From: CAZDCD01 sp964503885
GTDB lineage: Bacteria > Bacteroidota > Bacteroidia > Bacteroidales > UBA10428
Direction of reading: 5' to 3'
NCBI GenBank assembly: GCA_964503885.1
Contig: CAZDCD010000009.1
Coordinates: 89,383 to 153,382 of the forward strand
DNA: 64,000 nt
Shown: positions 44,931 to 53,508 of the stretch, in pieces
Numbering within the stretch: position 1 is the first letter of the stretch
Layout: each line of letters starts with the position of its first letter
Made by a program: the position numbers and the translations under genes
Notes under the pieces: generated by a model
What the model was told of the DNA's origin: nothing
What the model saw: the letters and a program-made list of their open reading frames with translations, nothing else
Databases searched by the model: none

Positions 44931-45926
44931 TTGAAAAAAAATTTCTGCATATTACTGGTAATAATCGGCTTGCGGGTAACCGGACAGGATCCCCAGTTCT
45001 CACAATTCTATTCGAATTACCTGTACCTAGCACCATCATTTGCAGGGCTGACCGAGAATAACAGGTTTTCATTCAATTACCGCAACCAATGGCCTGAAAT
45101 TTCCAACGGCTTTGTGACGTATTCGGTATCATTCGACAAATTTTTTGAACGGTTCAGCAGCGGACTCGGTATTATTGTGATGAAGGATGAGGCGGGGACA
45201 GGAAGATTGCGGTCTACCAATATCGGGTTGTCATACTCATTCGACTTTAAGGCAACCAACCGGGTTCATGTAAGGCCGGGAATGAACCTTACCTATACAG
45301 AACGAGCCATAAATTTCGAGGACCTGTTGTGGAACGACCAGATCTCGGCAACGGGAAATGCTCCGGCATCTGCCGAAGTTATACCCATGAACAATATCGG
45401 CGATTTCGATTTTTGTACATCGGCATTGGTATATTCCGACAGAATATGGGCCGGATTCACGCTTGATCATATCTTGCGGCCGAACCAGTCGTTTTATTTT
45501 TACGATGAAGCTGACGATAATCCTGCAAAGGTACCCCTGAAATACTCGGTTTACGGGGGCACCAAATTTATTAAAAACGAGAGCCTGCTGAGACCCATTC
45601 CAACCACATTCCAGATTGCATTCCTGTTCAAGGCCCAGGATAAGTACCGGCAGCTTGATCTGGGGGTATACTGGTACAGGAACCCTATTGTGCTGGGATT
45701 CTGGTTCAGGGGAATCCCGTTTCACAGGGAAGTGTTCAACCGCGATGCCATTACCATTCTCACCGGTTACAAGCTGAAAAACCTGAGTATCGGCTATAGT
45801 TATGATTTTACGTTTTCGAAGTTGATCGCCCGTTCGGGCGGGTCACACGAGGTATCACTGGCTTATTCATTCAAAACAAAGAAGATAAAAAGAAAGCCGA
45901 GGATGGTCCCGTGCCCGGAATTCTAG
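44931..45926 (+). CDS. PorP/SprF family T9SS-associated outer-membrane protein
   Basis: A 331-residue protein with a signal peptide (MKKNFCILLVIIGLRVTG) and the family hallmark QDPQFSQFYSNYLYLAPSFAG, then NYRNQWPEI and repeated amphipathic strands of an outer-membrane beta barrel (GLGIIVMKDEAGTGRLRSTNIGLSYSF). Such proteins are usually encoded just downstream of T9SS type B cargo and are needed for its secretion or surface attachment. The start is TTG at 44931; the nearby ATG at 44920 is out of frame and closes at once. The 20-base gap supports co-transcription with the giant gene. Confidence 0.93.
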   Translation: MKKNFCILLVIIGLRVTGQDPQFSQFYSNYLYLAPSFAGLTENNRFSFNYRNQWPEISNGFVTYSVSFDKFFERFSSGLGIIVMKDEAGTGRLRSTNIGLSYSFDFKATNRVHVRPGMNLTYTERAINFEDLLWNDQISATGNAPASAEVIPMNNIGDFDFCTSALVYSDRIWAGFTLDHILRPNQSFYFYDEADDNPAKVPLKYSVYGGTKFIKNESLLRPIPTTFQIAFLFKAQDKYRQLDLGVYWYRNPIVLGFWFRGIPFHREVFNRDAITILTGYKLKNLSIGYSYDFTFSKLIARSGGSHEVSLAYSFKTKKIKRKPRMVPCPEF

Positions 45927-46022
45927 GATTGTCATTCATGAAATGTTCCAACTCTAAAAATCATCATTCCTCAGATAAATGGGAGCAAGTTTGTTCAATA
46001 TTCATCCACTTCCCAGGGCTTT

Positions 46023-47510
46023 TTATTTCTTAATTTCCCATTCAACGCCATTTTTTGTGTCCCTGATCAGGACGCCCAGTTCTGTCAAACGGTTACGTAT
46101 ATGATCAGCCACAACAAAATCTTTTCTGGATTTGGCTTCGTCACGAAGGCTAATGATGGTGTTAATCAGCCCGGTTAAAAGCGTGTCGTTGTATTCCGAT
46201 GCCTGTTCTTCTATCCTGATTCCCAGTATCGAATAAACATACGTATCATAAAGCGACTTGAGAAGATCAATGTCCTTCGAAGTAACGCTTTCCTTACCAT
46301 CATTAACCGAATTTATTATTCTTACCCCGTCGAACAGCACTGAAATGGCCATAGGATGGTTTAGATCATCGTTCATGGCATCATCGCATTTTTTCCGGAG
46401 GATACCTACATCAACAGTTGATTTTTTGGATGGTTTAAGGTGGTTAAGGACATCAATGCCTTTCATCAGTCTTTCCAGTCCCTTCTCGGCAGCCAGTAAA
46501 GCTTCATTGGAAAAATCGAGTGTACTGCGGTAGTGCGCCTGGAGCACAAAAAACCGAACAGTCATTGGAGTATATTTCTTTGTAAGTCTTGGATGACCAT
46601 CATCAAATACTTGCTTTAATGTAATAAAGTTATTTAATGAGCGGGACATTTTTTGTCCGTCGATGGTTATCATATTATTGTGGATCCAGTAACGAACAGG
46701 CTGTACGCCATTTGCGGCAACGGACTGTGCGATCTCACATTCATGGTGCGGGAACATCAGGTCCATTCCGCCACCATGAATATCAAAGGTCTTTCCCAGG
46801 TATTTCGTACTCATCGCTGAACATTCAAGATGCCATCCGGGAAAACCGTTTCCCCATTCCGAAGGCCATTGCATAATATGCCTGGGATCTGCTTTTTTCC
46901 ACATGGCAAAATCAAAAGGATTTTTCTTTTTATCGATTCCTTTCAGGTCTCTTGTATTGGCCAGCAATTCTTCCAGTTTCCTGCCGGAGAGTATTCCGTA
47001 TTGAGTCTTTTTATTCTTTTTATTGTATTTCTGGATATCAAAATAAATTGATTTGTCTACCTTATACGCATAGCCTTTCCTGCAAATATTATTAATCATT
47101 TCCAGCTGTTCAATGATATGCCCTGATGCAAGAGGTTCGATACTGGGAGGTTTACAATTTAATCTGTCGAGTATACGGTGAAACTCAATTTTGTATTTTT
47201 GCACCACTTCCATTGGCTCAAGCCGTTCGATCCTGGCTTTTTTCGAGATCCGGTCTTCACCTTCACCTGAAATTTCATCTTCGAGATGGCCCACATCGGT
47301 AATATTACGGACATACCTGACCTTATACCCCAAATGAAGCAGGTACCTGAACAGTACATCAAACGTTATGGCCATGCGGATATGGCCCAGGTGAGGTTCG
47401 CTGTAAACTGTAGGGCCGCAGACATATAATCCGACAAATGGCGGGTTCAACGGAACAAATTGTTCTTTTTTTTTGGTCAGTGTGTTATACAGAGAAAGAG
47501 GGTGCTTCAT
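46023..47510 (-). CDS. cysS: cysteinyl-tRNA synthetase
   Basis: A class I aminoacyl-tRNA synthetase charging tRNA-Cys. The 495 residues hold the HIGH-type motif PHLGHIRMAITFDV, the zinc-binding VCGPTVY cysteine with PGWHLECSAMS and HHECE, the KMSKS-type loop GQKMSRSLNN and a C-terminal anticodon-binding helical domain. It is a single gene, convergent with the PorP/SprF gene and divergent from a Nudix gene. Confidence 0.97.
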   Translation of the reverse strand: MKHPLSLYNTLTKKKEQFVPLNPPFVGLYVCGPTVYSEPHLGHIRMAITFDVLFRYLLHLGYKVRYVRNITDVGHLEDEISGEGEDRISKKARIERLEPMEVVQKYKIEFHRILDRLNCKPPSIEPLASGHIIEQLEMINNICRKGYAYKVDKSIYFDIQKYNKKNKKTQYGILSGRKLEELLANTRDLKGIDKKKNPFDFAMWKKADPRHIMQWPSEWGNGFPGWHLECSAMSTKYLGKTFDIHGGGMDLMFPHHECEIAQSVAANGVQPVRYWIHNNMITIDGQKMSRSLNNFITLKQVFDDGHPRLTKKYTPMTVRFFVLQAHYRSTLDFSNEALLAAEKGLERLMKGIDVLNHLKPSKKSTVDVGILRKKCDDAMNDDLNHPMAISVLFDGVRIINSVNDGKESVTSKDIDLLKSLYDTYVYSILGIRIEEQASEYNDTLLTGLINTIISLRDEAKSRKDFVVADHIRNRLTELGVLIRDTKNGVEWEIKK

Positions 47511-47618
47511 TGATAATTATACTTCAGTGATTTGCAGCTAAATTTACTAAACTATTTTTAAACAGGTCAGATTGTTTAAAAAATACCTTATTCTTGCACA
47601 GTAAAAAAGGAGAAAAAG

Positions 47619-48083
47619 ATGAAACTGGAAGAACCCATCTTTAAAACAGTGATCGAGCATACGCCGCTCATTTCGATTGATTTGATTGTCACTGATAAGC
47701 AAGACAGGGTTTTGCTCGGATGGCGCCAGAATGCGCCCGCAAAACACACATGGTTTACCCCCGGCGGAAGGATCTGCAAGGACGAAACCCTTGGTGAAGC
47801 ATTCAGGCGGATAAGCCTGGAGGAAACGGGATCTGAAGCAGTGATCGGGATGGCTATCTTTGCCGGAGTATATGAGCATATCTATCCGCATGATAATTTT
47901 TTCAGCGATCCTGCTTTCGGAACCCATTATATCGTTTTAGCCTATTGCATCAGGGCTGACATCCCGATTACCGGTTTGCCGAAACAGCAACATCATCAAT
48001 ACAAATGGTTTACAAAGGCTGAAATCCTTCAGGACCCTGATGTTCACCGGAATGTTAAAAATTATTTTGCAGCGGACAAATGA
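47619..48083 (+). CDS. Nudix hydrolase, GDP-mannose mannosyl hydrolase-like
   Basis: A 154-residue Nudix protein that follows E. coli Gmm/NudD closely: N-terminal FKTVIEHTPLISIDLIV, PAKHTWFTPGGR and a C-terminal THYIVLAYCIR and QHHQYKWFT. Its Nudix box (from GGRICKDETLGEAFRR) keeps GGRxxKDE but has the Gmm-type change in which the usual REUxEE glutamate after Arg is replaced (RISLEE). It would therefore hydrolyse GDP-sugars to GDP and a free sugar rather than cleave the pyrophosphate. No sugar biosynthesis genes are adjacent. Confidence 0.85.
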   Translation: MKLEEPIFKTVIEHTPLISIDLIVTDKQDRVLLGWRQNAPAKHTWFTPGGRICKDETLGEAFRRISLEETGSEAVIGMAIFAGVYEHIYPHDNFFSDPAFGTHYIVLAYCIRADIPITGLPKQQHHQYKWFTKAEILQDPDVHRNVKNYFAADK

Positions 48084-48270
48084 AGGGGATGTGATTGAAT
48101 ATCTTCGCAAAAATGGGCATTTGTAATCGCGTGCAACATTCCAGCGAATGCATACCGCCTGCCTGCTCAACCTGTCGCCTGCATGACCGGCGGGCATCTT
48201 CCCCCGGAGAGGTAGAAAAAATTACCGGATGAGCAATTGTCCCCTGTTCCTTCCATTGCGCAGACTTACC

Positions 48271-48351
48271 CGCAATGACAATTGATTTAAAAGGCATTCC
48301 CGGATGCCACTTCGAAAAATGGTCATTGCGGAGTGGAGCAACAAAGCAAAC
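48271..48351. repeat. GTCATTGCG inverted repeat element
   Basis: CGCAATGAC at 48271-48279 is the exact reverse complement of GTCATTGCG at 48322-48330. The right arm continues as GAGTGGAGCAACAAAGCAA, a variant of the dispersed repeat GTCATTGCGAGGAGCGAAGC found in many Bacteroidota and other genomes. The two arms are probably the ends of one element with a 42-base spacer. Confidence 0.5.
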
Positions 48352-48462
48352 CCTTGTTGTGGTGAACTGATGGTACACGGTTTGGGAGTCATAAAAGAAG
48401 TATCCGGTCTTAAGTTATAGCTGATCCCCTTCTGCCCCTTCCTTCAGCAGGCATACTTAATC

Positions 48463-48478
48463 TCCCGGTAAATCGGGA
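48463..48478. repeat. TCCCG-type inverted repeat, second copy
   Basis: Arms TCCCG and CGGGA surround GTAAAT. It resembles the element at 38775-38789. It sits 78 bases before the pterin dehydratase gene. Confidence 0.4.
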
Positions 48479-48555
48479 CTGGCTTTGTTCCCAAATCATT
48501 AAAGTTCCCATAAACACTTTCCCGTAGTTGGTTGTTTTAACTACAAACAAAGGTT

Positions 48556-48873
48556 ATGGAACTGAAAGATAAAAAATGCGTCCCGTGTGAAGGGGGTACA
48601 AAACCGATGAATCCTAACGATGTAAAGGATTATCTATCCAGGGTAAAAGGATGGAGGTTTGAAGAGAATAAAATCAAGAAATTGTTCACGTTTGTGAATT
48701 TCAGGCAGACACTTAACTTTGTAAACAAGGTTGGTGAAATCGCCGAAAATGAAGGCCACCATCCCGATTTGTATGTATCCTACGGGCATTGTGAAGTCAT
48801 CCTATGGACTCATGCGATAAACGGGTTATCTGAAAATGATTTTATCCTGGCTGCAAAGATCGATGAACTATAA
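48556..48873 (+). CDS. pterin-4a-carbinolamine dehydratase
   Basis: A 105-residue protein that dehydrates 4a-hydroxytetrahydrobiopterin and recycles the cofactor. The active-site motif EGHHPDLYVSYGHCEVILWTH is intact, with the paired histidines and the later catalytic histidine in WTHAINGL. The N terminus carries an extra CVPCEGG segment, common in bacterial members. No phenylalanine hydroxylase gene is nearby, so a role in molybdopterin or other pterin metabolism is possible. Confidence 0.93.
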   Translation: MELKDKKCVPCEGGTKPMNPNDVKDYLSRVKGWRFEENKIKKLFTFVNFRQTLNFVNKVGEIAENEGHHPDLYVSYGHCEVILWTHAINGLSENDFILAAKIDEL

Positions 48874-48902
48874 AAAAAATCCTGCCAGGGGCAGGATCTT
48901 TT
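48873..48902. terminator. bidirectional intrinsic terminator
   Basis: The arms ATCCTGCC and GGCAGGAT form an eight-base stem with an AGG loop (48879-48897). On the plus strand CTTTT follows; on the minus strand the stem is followed by a run of eight Ts. It therefore serves both the pterin dehydratase gene and the convergent SiaC-like gene. Confidence 0.8.
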
Positions 48903-48930
48903 AACCAACTATTGCTTCAGATAAATACTA

Positions 48931-49308
48931 CTATTCAATTACTTCTGCATATTTCTGGTACCTGAAATTAAAACGGGGCAGCATTTCTTCATATATCTCA
49001 CCGGATTCCAGCATCTCTTCATCACCGTCTTCATACATCCAGAGCATATCAATTTTTTCTATTCGGTTATTATTGGATAAATCATTGAAGAGGTCAAGCA
49101 ACTGTTTCGAGACACTGGTGTTGAAATAGTCAAGATTAAATTCAATATGAATCTCAGGAATATCAATATTTTTAGCCCAGGAAAGAAGCGGTACAAAAAA
49201 CTTGCTAGCATCTTCGGGCAATGCCCTGCCCTCGAATTTTAATTCACCGGTAGATTTAAAGATAACTGTCGGAGTGGAATCATTTCCTTGAACAATAAGG
49301 TCTTCCAT
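48931..49308 (-). CDS. SiaC-family regulatory phosphoprotein (DUF1987)
   Basis: A 125-residue protein with the DUF1987/SiaC pattern: FEGRALPEDASKFFVPLLSW, the conserved phosphorylation-region motif YFNTSVSKQLLDLF (the Thr of NTS matches the residue phosphorylated in Pseudomonas SiaC), and the C-terminal EEMLPRFNFRY. In Pseudomonas SiaC is switched by a kinase and a PP2C phosphatase and controls a diguanylate cyclase. None of those partners is encoded next to it here, so its partner is unknown. Confidence 0.85.
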   Translation of the reverse strand: MEDLIVQGNDSTPTVIFKSTGELKFEGRALPEDASKFFVPLLSWAKNIDIPEIHIEFNLDYFNTSVSKQLLDLFNDLSNNNRIEKIDMLWMYEDGDEEMLESGEIYEEMLPRFNFRYQKYAEVIE

Positions 49309-49532
49309 AGACTAACTTTTAGAGTGTTGACCGATTGCCAAAATTATGTATTTATCAGTGAAATGTCCATTTTTATTGATCAATACCTTCTTTTTGTTGA
49401 TGAAACAGAAAATATGTGTTTCAAGCAATTAAAAAGATTCCGGCACTAAATTAATGCGCAGGATAACAATTTTCAAGTTAACTTATGAACAATCTGAGGC
49501 ACGATTTGAACAACCCGTGGAATATGTTTCAC

Positions 49533-50225
49533 CTAGATCAATTTTCTGGTTTCAACGGCTTTGAGGATGATGCTTACAATTTCTGAAGCCGATAAGGTCA
49601 TGCAGTTAAATGTGATATCAAATCGTGTATAATCGGTGTTTTTACCTTCAAAAAATTCCCTGAACTGTTTTCTATTCCGGTCGATATTCAGTGCATATCT
49701 CTCCGCCTCTTCCAGGCTGAGCAAATGTTTTTCGCTGGTCCGCAACACCCTCCATTCAAGGGGTGCTTCGAGGTTAATATGAAGCGATTTGGGAATATCA
49801 TGTGCGATGGCCACTCCTCCCCTACCCACGATAACGACATTTCCTTCGCATGAGATATTGCGGATAACTTTAGCAATGGTATTTCTGATCTTCCTGTCGC
49901 TTTTATAATATTTTGTTGAATGAGAAGTCAAAATATCATCGAGCAATCCTTTTTGCTGATAATCAAAAACATATTTTATTTTCGCCGGATCAAGTTCAAG
50001 TTCCTTCGCCGACTCGCTCATGATCTCCTTGGTAATATACCTCCATTCCGTATCTTTACCTTTTACATACATTTTTTTTGTCAGCTCTTCTGTAAGTTTC
50101 TGGGCAATTTTTTTGCCGGGGCAGCCATACTCCCGCGATATGGTAACAACGGGACCCGGGTCTTTAATTTTGCCACAGTCTTCCTGCAGACGATCTGACA
50201 TGTATTTCAGGAGATCAACTTTCAT
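49533..50225 (-). CDS. cytidylate kinase-like family protein
   Basis: A 230-residue protein of the cytidylate-kinase-like family (PF13189 type): the P-loop region reads VVTISREYGCPGKKIAQKL, followed by WRYITKEIM, VIVGRGGVAIAHDIPKSLHINLEAPLEWRV and a C-terminal NIDRNRKQFREFF basic lid. It is not the housekeeping Cmk, which has a GPSGSGKST loop. The substrate is not known. It is flanked by the SiaC-like gene downstream on the same strand and a divergent cupin gene. Confidence 0.85.
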   Translation of the reverse strand: MKVDLLKYMSDRLQEDCGKIKDPGPVVTISREYGCPGKKIAQKLTEELTKKMYVKGKDTEWRYITKEIMSESAKELELDPAKIKYVFDYQQKGLLDDILTSHSTKYYKSDRKIRNTIAKVIRNISCEGNVVIVGRGGVAIAHDIPKSLHINLEAPLEWRVLRTSEKHLLSLEEAERYALNIDRNRKQFREFFEGKNTDYTRFDITFNCMTLSASEIVSIILKAVETRKLI

Positions 50226-50346
50226 AGGGGTAACATTTGGGGTGACTTCTCATAAAGTTACTATTTTAAATATTAATTTTCAAGTTTTTTAAATTTGGTG
50301 AATTAATTTACTTTTAAAAGGCCATTTTGTGTAAGATTATAAGTTT

Positions 50347-50859
50347 ATGGCAGAACCAGAAGAGATAATAGACATACTGCGTCTCACGCCTCATCCTGAG
50401 GGTGGCTGTTTTTACGAGAATTACCGTTCGGAAGAAAATACGTCGATTGCAGTAGAGCAAGAAAAGCAAGAAAAAAATCTGAGGAATCTTTCCAAAAGCA
50501 TATATTTCCTGTTGAAAGGTAACCAGGTTTCTGCATTTCACAGGTTGAAATCTGATGAACTCTGGTATTTACATTTGGGAAGCCCTCTCATTGTATATTT
50601 TATCCTGAAAAGCGGAGACCTGATCGTCCATATGCTGGGGAATGATCTTACAAAGAATGAAAGACCGCAGCTTATTATTCCCCGGGGTACGCTTTTCGGA
50701 GCAGAAGTTATGGATAAGTATTCTTTTGCGCTGATCGGATGCATGGTTTCTCCCGGTTTCCGTTTCGACGACTTTGAATTGTCCGGATCCGAAGATCTGT
50801 TAACATTATATCCACAGCACAGCAGCATTATTAATAAACTTACCTTAAACGATCATTAA
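50347..50859 (+). CDS. cupin superfamily protein (DUF985)
   Basis: A 170-residue cupin with the family start IIDILRLTPHPEGGCFYENYRS, then the cupin strands SIYFLLKGNQVSAFHRLKSDELWYLHLG and the second motif PRGTLFGAEVMDKYSFALIGCMVSPGFRFDDFEL. DUF985 members are small epimerase-like cupins without a proven reaction. It is followed by apt after 11 bases and a LapA gene, so the three are probably one transcript. Confidence 0.88.
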   Translation: MAEPEEIIDILRLTPHPEGGCFYENYRSEENTSIAVEQEKQEKNLRNLSKSIYFLLKGNQVSAFHRLKSDELWYLHLGSPLIVYFILKSGDLIVHMLGNDLTKNERPQLIIPRGTLFGAEVMDKYSFALIGCMVSPGFRFDDFELSGSEDLLTLYPQHSSIINKLTLNDH

Positions 50860-50870
50860 TCATTTTCAAC

Positions 50871-51407
50871 ATGAACACAGGCATAACACCAGATCAGTTA
50901 AAAAAAGCCATCAGAAATGTAGCGGATTTTCCGGTCAAGGGCATTCAATTCAAGGATATCACTACCCTTCTTAAAGAACCGGATTTATTCAATAGTGTAA
51001 TAAGCAGCATATCTTCTTATTACGAAGAAGCAGGTATTACCAGGGTAGTTGCAATCGAATCGAGGGGATTTATTACCGGCGGGGCAATTGCAGGAAAACT
51101 GGCAGCAGGCCTGGTTCCGATAAGGAAACCCGGCAAGCTGCCATGGAAAACATATTCAAAAACATACCAACTCGAATACGGAGAAGATACCCAGGAAATA
51201 CACCAGGATGCCCTGAGTCAGGATGATATTGTTTTGCTTCACGACGATTTGCTGGCTACCGGCGGTACAACCCTTGCTGCACTTGAACTTATTGAAAGAT
51301 TTAATGTCAGACAGGTTTTTATCAGTTACATTATTGAGCTTGATTTTCTGAAGGGAAGGGATAAAATAGGATCTAAATACGATATATTTGCTCTGTTAAA
51401 ATTTTAA
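50871..51407 (+). CDS. apt: adenine phosphoribosyltransferase
   Basis: A purine salvage enzyme making AMP from adenine and PRPP. The 178 residues start IRNVADFPVKGIQFKDITTLLK and contain AIESRGFITGG, the hood region VPIRKPGKLPWKTYSKTYQLEYG and the PRPP loop VLLHDDLLATGGTTLAALEL. It sits between the cupin and LapA genes with 11-base gaps on both sides. Confidence 0.96.
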   Translation: MNTGITPDQLKKAIRNVADFPVKGIQFKDITTLLKEPDLFNSVISSISSYYEEAGITRVVAIESRGFITGGAIAGKLAAGLVPIRKPGKLPWKTYSKTYQLEYGEDTQEIHQDALSQDDIVLLHDDLLATGGTTLAALELIERFNVRQVFISYIIELDFLKGRDKIGSKYDIFALLKF

Positions 51408-51418
51408 TTTGGGTTAGT

Positions 51419-51691
51419 ATGCGAAAAATATTTATGCTGGTCATTATTCTGGTGGTAATTGCTACGGTATTTGCCATCCAGAATTCGATCAAGGTACCTG
51501 TCAAGCTCTTTTTCTGGGATGCAGAATTATCGGTTGCCGTGATCATTGTTTTTTCCTTAGCTACTGGGGCAATACTGGGTATTCTTTTCTCAATCCGTGG
51601 CAGGGATTCCGCCAAAAAAAAGGAACCCAAAGCTGTAGCGGAGGATCCGGTGAAAAGTGATCCAAAGAAAAATGAATCGGCTAAGGTTTAG
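51419..51691 (+). CDS. LapA-family membrane protein
   Basis: A 90-residue protein with two membrane spans and the LapA domain pattern (FAIQNSIKVPVKLFFWDAELSVAVIIVFSLATGAILGIL), then a charged Lys-rich tail. LapA-like proteins are linked to lipopolysaccharide assembly in E. coli, but the role is not settled in Bacteroidota. It overlaps the convergent gpmI by four bases. Confidence 0.82.
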   Translation: MRKIFMLVIILVVIATVFAIQNSIKVPVKLFFWDAELSVAVIIVFSLATGAILGILFSIRGRDSAKKKEPKAVAEDPVKSDPKKNESAKV

Positions 51692-53208
51692 CAGATCAGG
51701 GGTTGCCCCGTCATTTCCCTGGGTATTTTTAAGCCCATTAATTTAAGAAGCGTTGGTGCCACATCGGCCAGCTTCCCGTCTTTCAGCGATTTGTAATCAT
51801 CGTCAACGAGTATGCAGGGTACCGGATTAAGGGAATGAGCCGTATTCGGAGTGTTGTCTTCATTCAGTGCACAATCGGCATTCCCATGATCAGAGATGAT
51901 CAGTACCGAATATCCGTTTGCACGTGCAGCTTCAACTACCTCACCTGTACACTGGTCAACAGCCTTTACGGCTTTCCAGATCGCTTCGTAAATACCTGTA
52001 TGTCCAACCATATCTCCGTTCGCAAAATTCAGGCAAATGAAATCCGCTTCTTTTTTCCGCAATTCATCAATCACGGCATTCTTAACCTCAAATGCGCTCA
52101 TTTCAGGTTTCAGGTCGTATGTGGCCAATTTTAGTGATGAAATAAGGATTCTTTTTTCGTTTCGGAACTCTTCTTCACGTCCACCATTAAAAAAGAAAGT
52201 GACATGAACGTATTTTTCTGTTTCGGCTATTCTTAGCTGTTTCAGTCCTTCACGGGCAACAACCTCACCCATAGTATTATCCACATTCTGCTTGTCGAAA
52301 AGTATCCTGATACCTCTGAAGCTCTTGTCGTAAGTGGTCATAGTAATGTAATGCAGGGGAAGGGTTTTCATACCGAATTCCGGAAGATCCCTCTGAGTAA
52401 GCGCGGTTGTTATCTGCCTCAACCTGTCGGTCCTGAAATTAAAACAAATTACCACATCGCCTTCCTTGATCGTGGCAACCGGCGAACCATCGGGGTTAAC
52501 CATAACGACTGGTCTGATAAATTCATCGGTAATATTCTCAGTGTAAGATTCATTTATGGCCTTTAGGATATCTGTGGCCGGTTTTCCCTTGCCATATAGC
52601 ATCAGGTCGTATCCTTCCCTGATCCTCTCCCATCTTTTGTCGCGGTCCATTGTATAGTATCTGCCAACCAGGGAAGCAATTTTTCCGTTGGAATTTTTCA
52701 GATGATCCAACAGTTCGCTGACATACCCGTATCCGCTTTTCGGGTCGGTATCGCGTCCGTCGGTGAGACAATGGATATATACTTCGGGTACCTTGTATTC
52801 TTTTGTGAGATCGCATAATGTATAAAGGTGTGCACTTAAGGAATGGACTCCTCCCGGCCCGATCAGCCCGATAAAATGAACCGCCTTCTTTGCATTCTTT
52901 GCATATTTAAAAGCCTTCTTCAAAACCGGGTTCCCGGAAAGAGAATTATCCTTTATGGCATTATTGATCCTCACCAGATCCTGATAAACCACTCTTCCCG
53001 CACCAATATTCAGGTGACCAACCTCCGAATTTCCCATCTGTCCTTCGGGTAATCCTACATCTTCACCGCTGCAAAGCAACTTTGAATGTCCGTAAATTGA
53101 TTTTAACCTGTTGATATTTGGAATTCCTGCCTGAAAAATTACATCACTTTTAGAACGATTGCCTATACCCCATCCATCCAAAATGATTAATAAAGCTCTC
53201 TTCTTCAT
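51688..53208 (-). CDS. gpmI: 2,3-bisphosphoglycerate-independent phosphoglycerate mutase
   Basis: A manganese-dependent mutase of the alkaline phosphatase superfamily. The 506-residue product begins LLIILDGWGIG, has the phosphoserine region GNSEVGHLNIGAGRVVYQDLVRIN, LTDGRDTDPKSG, FNFRTDRLRQIT, NGDMVGHTG and the metal site ISDHGNADCA followed by THSLNP-like AHSLNPVPCI. It is non-homologous to GpmA encoded at 20270-21016. Confidence 0.97.
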   Translation of the reverse strand: MKKRALLIILDGWGIGNRSKSDVIFQAGIPNINRLKSIYGHSKLLCSGEDVGLPEGQMGNSEVGHLNIGAGRVVYQDLVRINNAIKDNSLSGNPVLKKAFKYAKNAKKAVHFIGLIGPGGVHSLSAHLYTLCDLTKEYKVPEVYIHCLTDGRDTDPKSGYGYVSELLDHLKNSNGKIASLVGRYYTMDRDKRWERIREGYDLMLYGKGKPATDILKAINESYTENITDEFIRPVVMVNPDGSPVATIKEGDVVICFNFRTDRLRQITTALTQRDLPEFGMKTLPLHYITMTTYDKSFRGIRILFDKQNVDNTMGEVVAREGLKQLRIAETEKYVHVTFFFNGGREEEFRNEKRILISSLKLATYDLKPEMSAFEVKNAVIDELRKKEADFICLNFANGDMVGHTGIYEAIWKAVKAVDQCTGEVVEAARANGYSVLIISDHGNADCALNEDNTPNTAHSLNPVPCILVDDDYKSLKDGKLADVAPTLLKLMGLKIPREMTGQPLIC

Positions 53209-53508
53209 AAAAATATTTTGCTGTACTACTCGCTTATTCCCTGAATTTCAATACGAAATGCAATTTTTTCCGTTGGATTTGAGCCTGCCGGGGCAGAATA
53301 CCATTGAAATCACGGCTTCAAATATATAAAAATATGCTTAACATCATCTTAAAAAATTATTAAGTTCCAAAATCATCGGACTAATTAACCATTTATTATC
53401 ACCAGCGTAATCCGGGGGATTCATTGCATCATTCCATTGTTCATAAGTAATTTTTTCATTATGTATACCTTTTTACTAACTTTATTGGGTAAACCATGAT
53501 TTAATTCT
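53209..53508. other. intergenic region without recognised features
   Basis: About 300 AT-rich bases between the gpmI start and a small membrane protein gene. It presumably holds the gpmI promoter on the minus strand, but no element was clear enough to call. Confidence 0.4.

Larger units (their letters stand above)
48084..48555. other. intergenic region rich in dispersed repeats
   Basis: No gene is evident between the Nudix and pterin dehydratase genes. The stretch has a weak CCTGCCTG-type element at about 48158, an inverted pair built on GTCATTGCG (48271-48330) and a TCCCG palindrome (48463-48478). It looks like a hot spot for intergenic repeat insertion. Confidence 0.5.
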
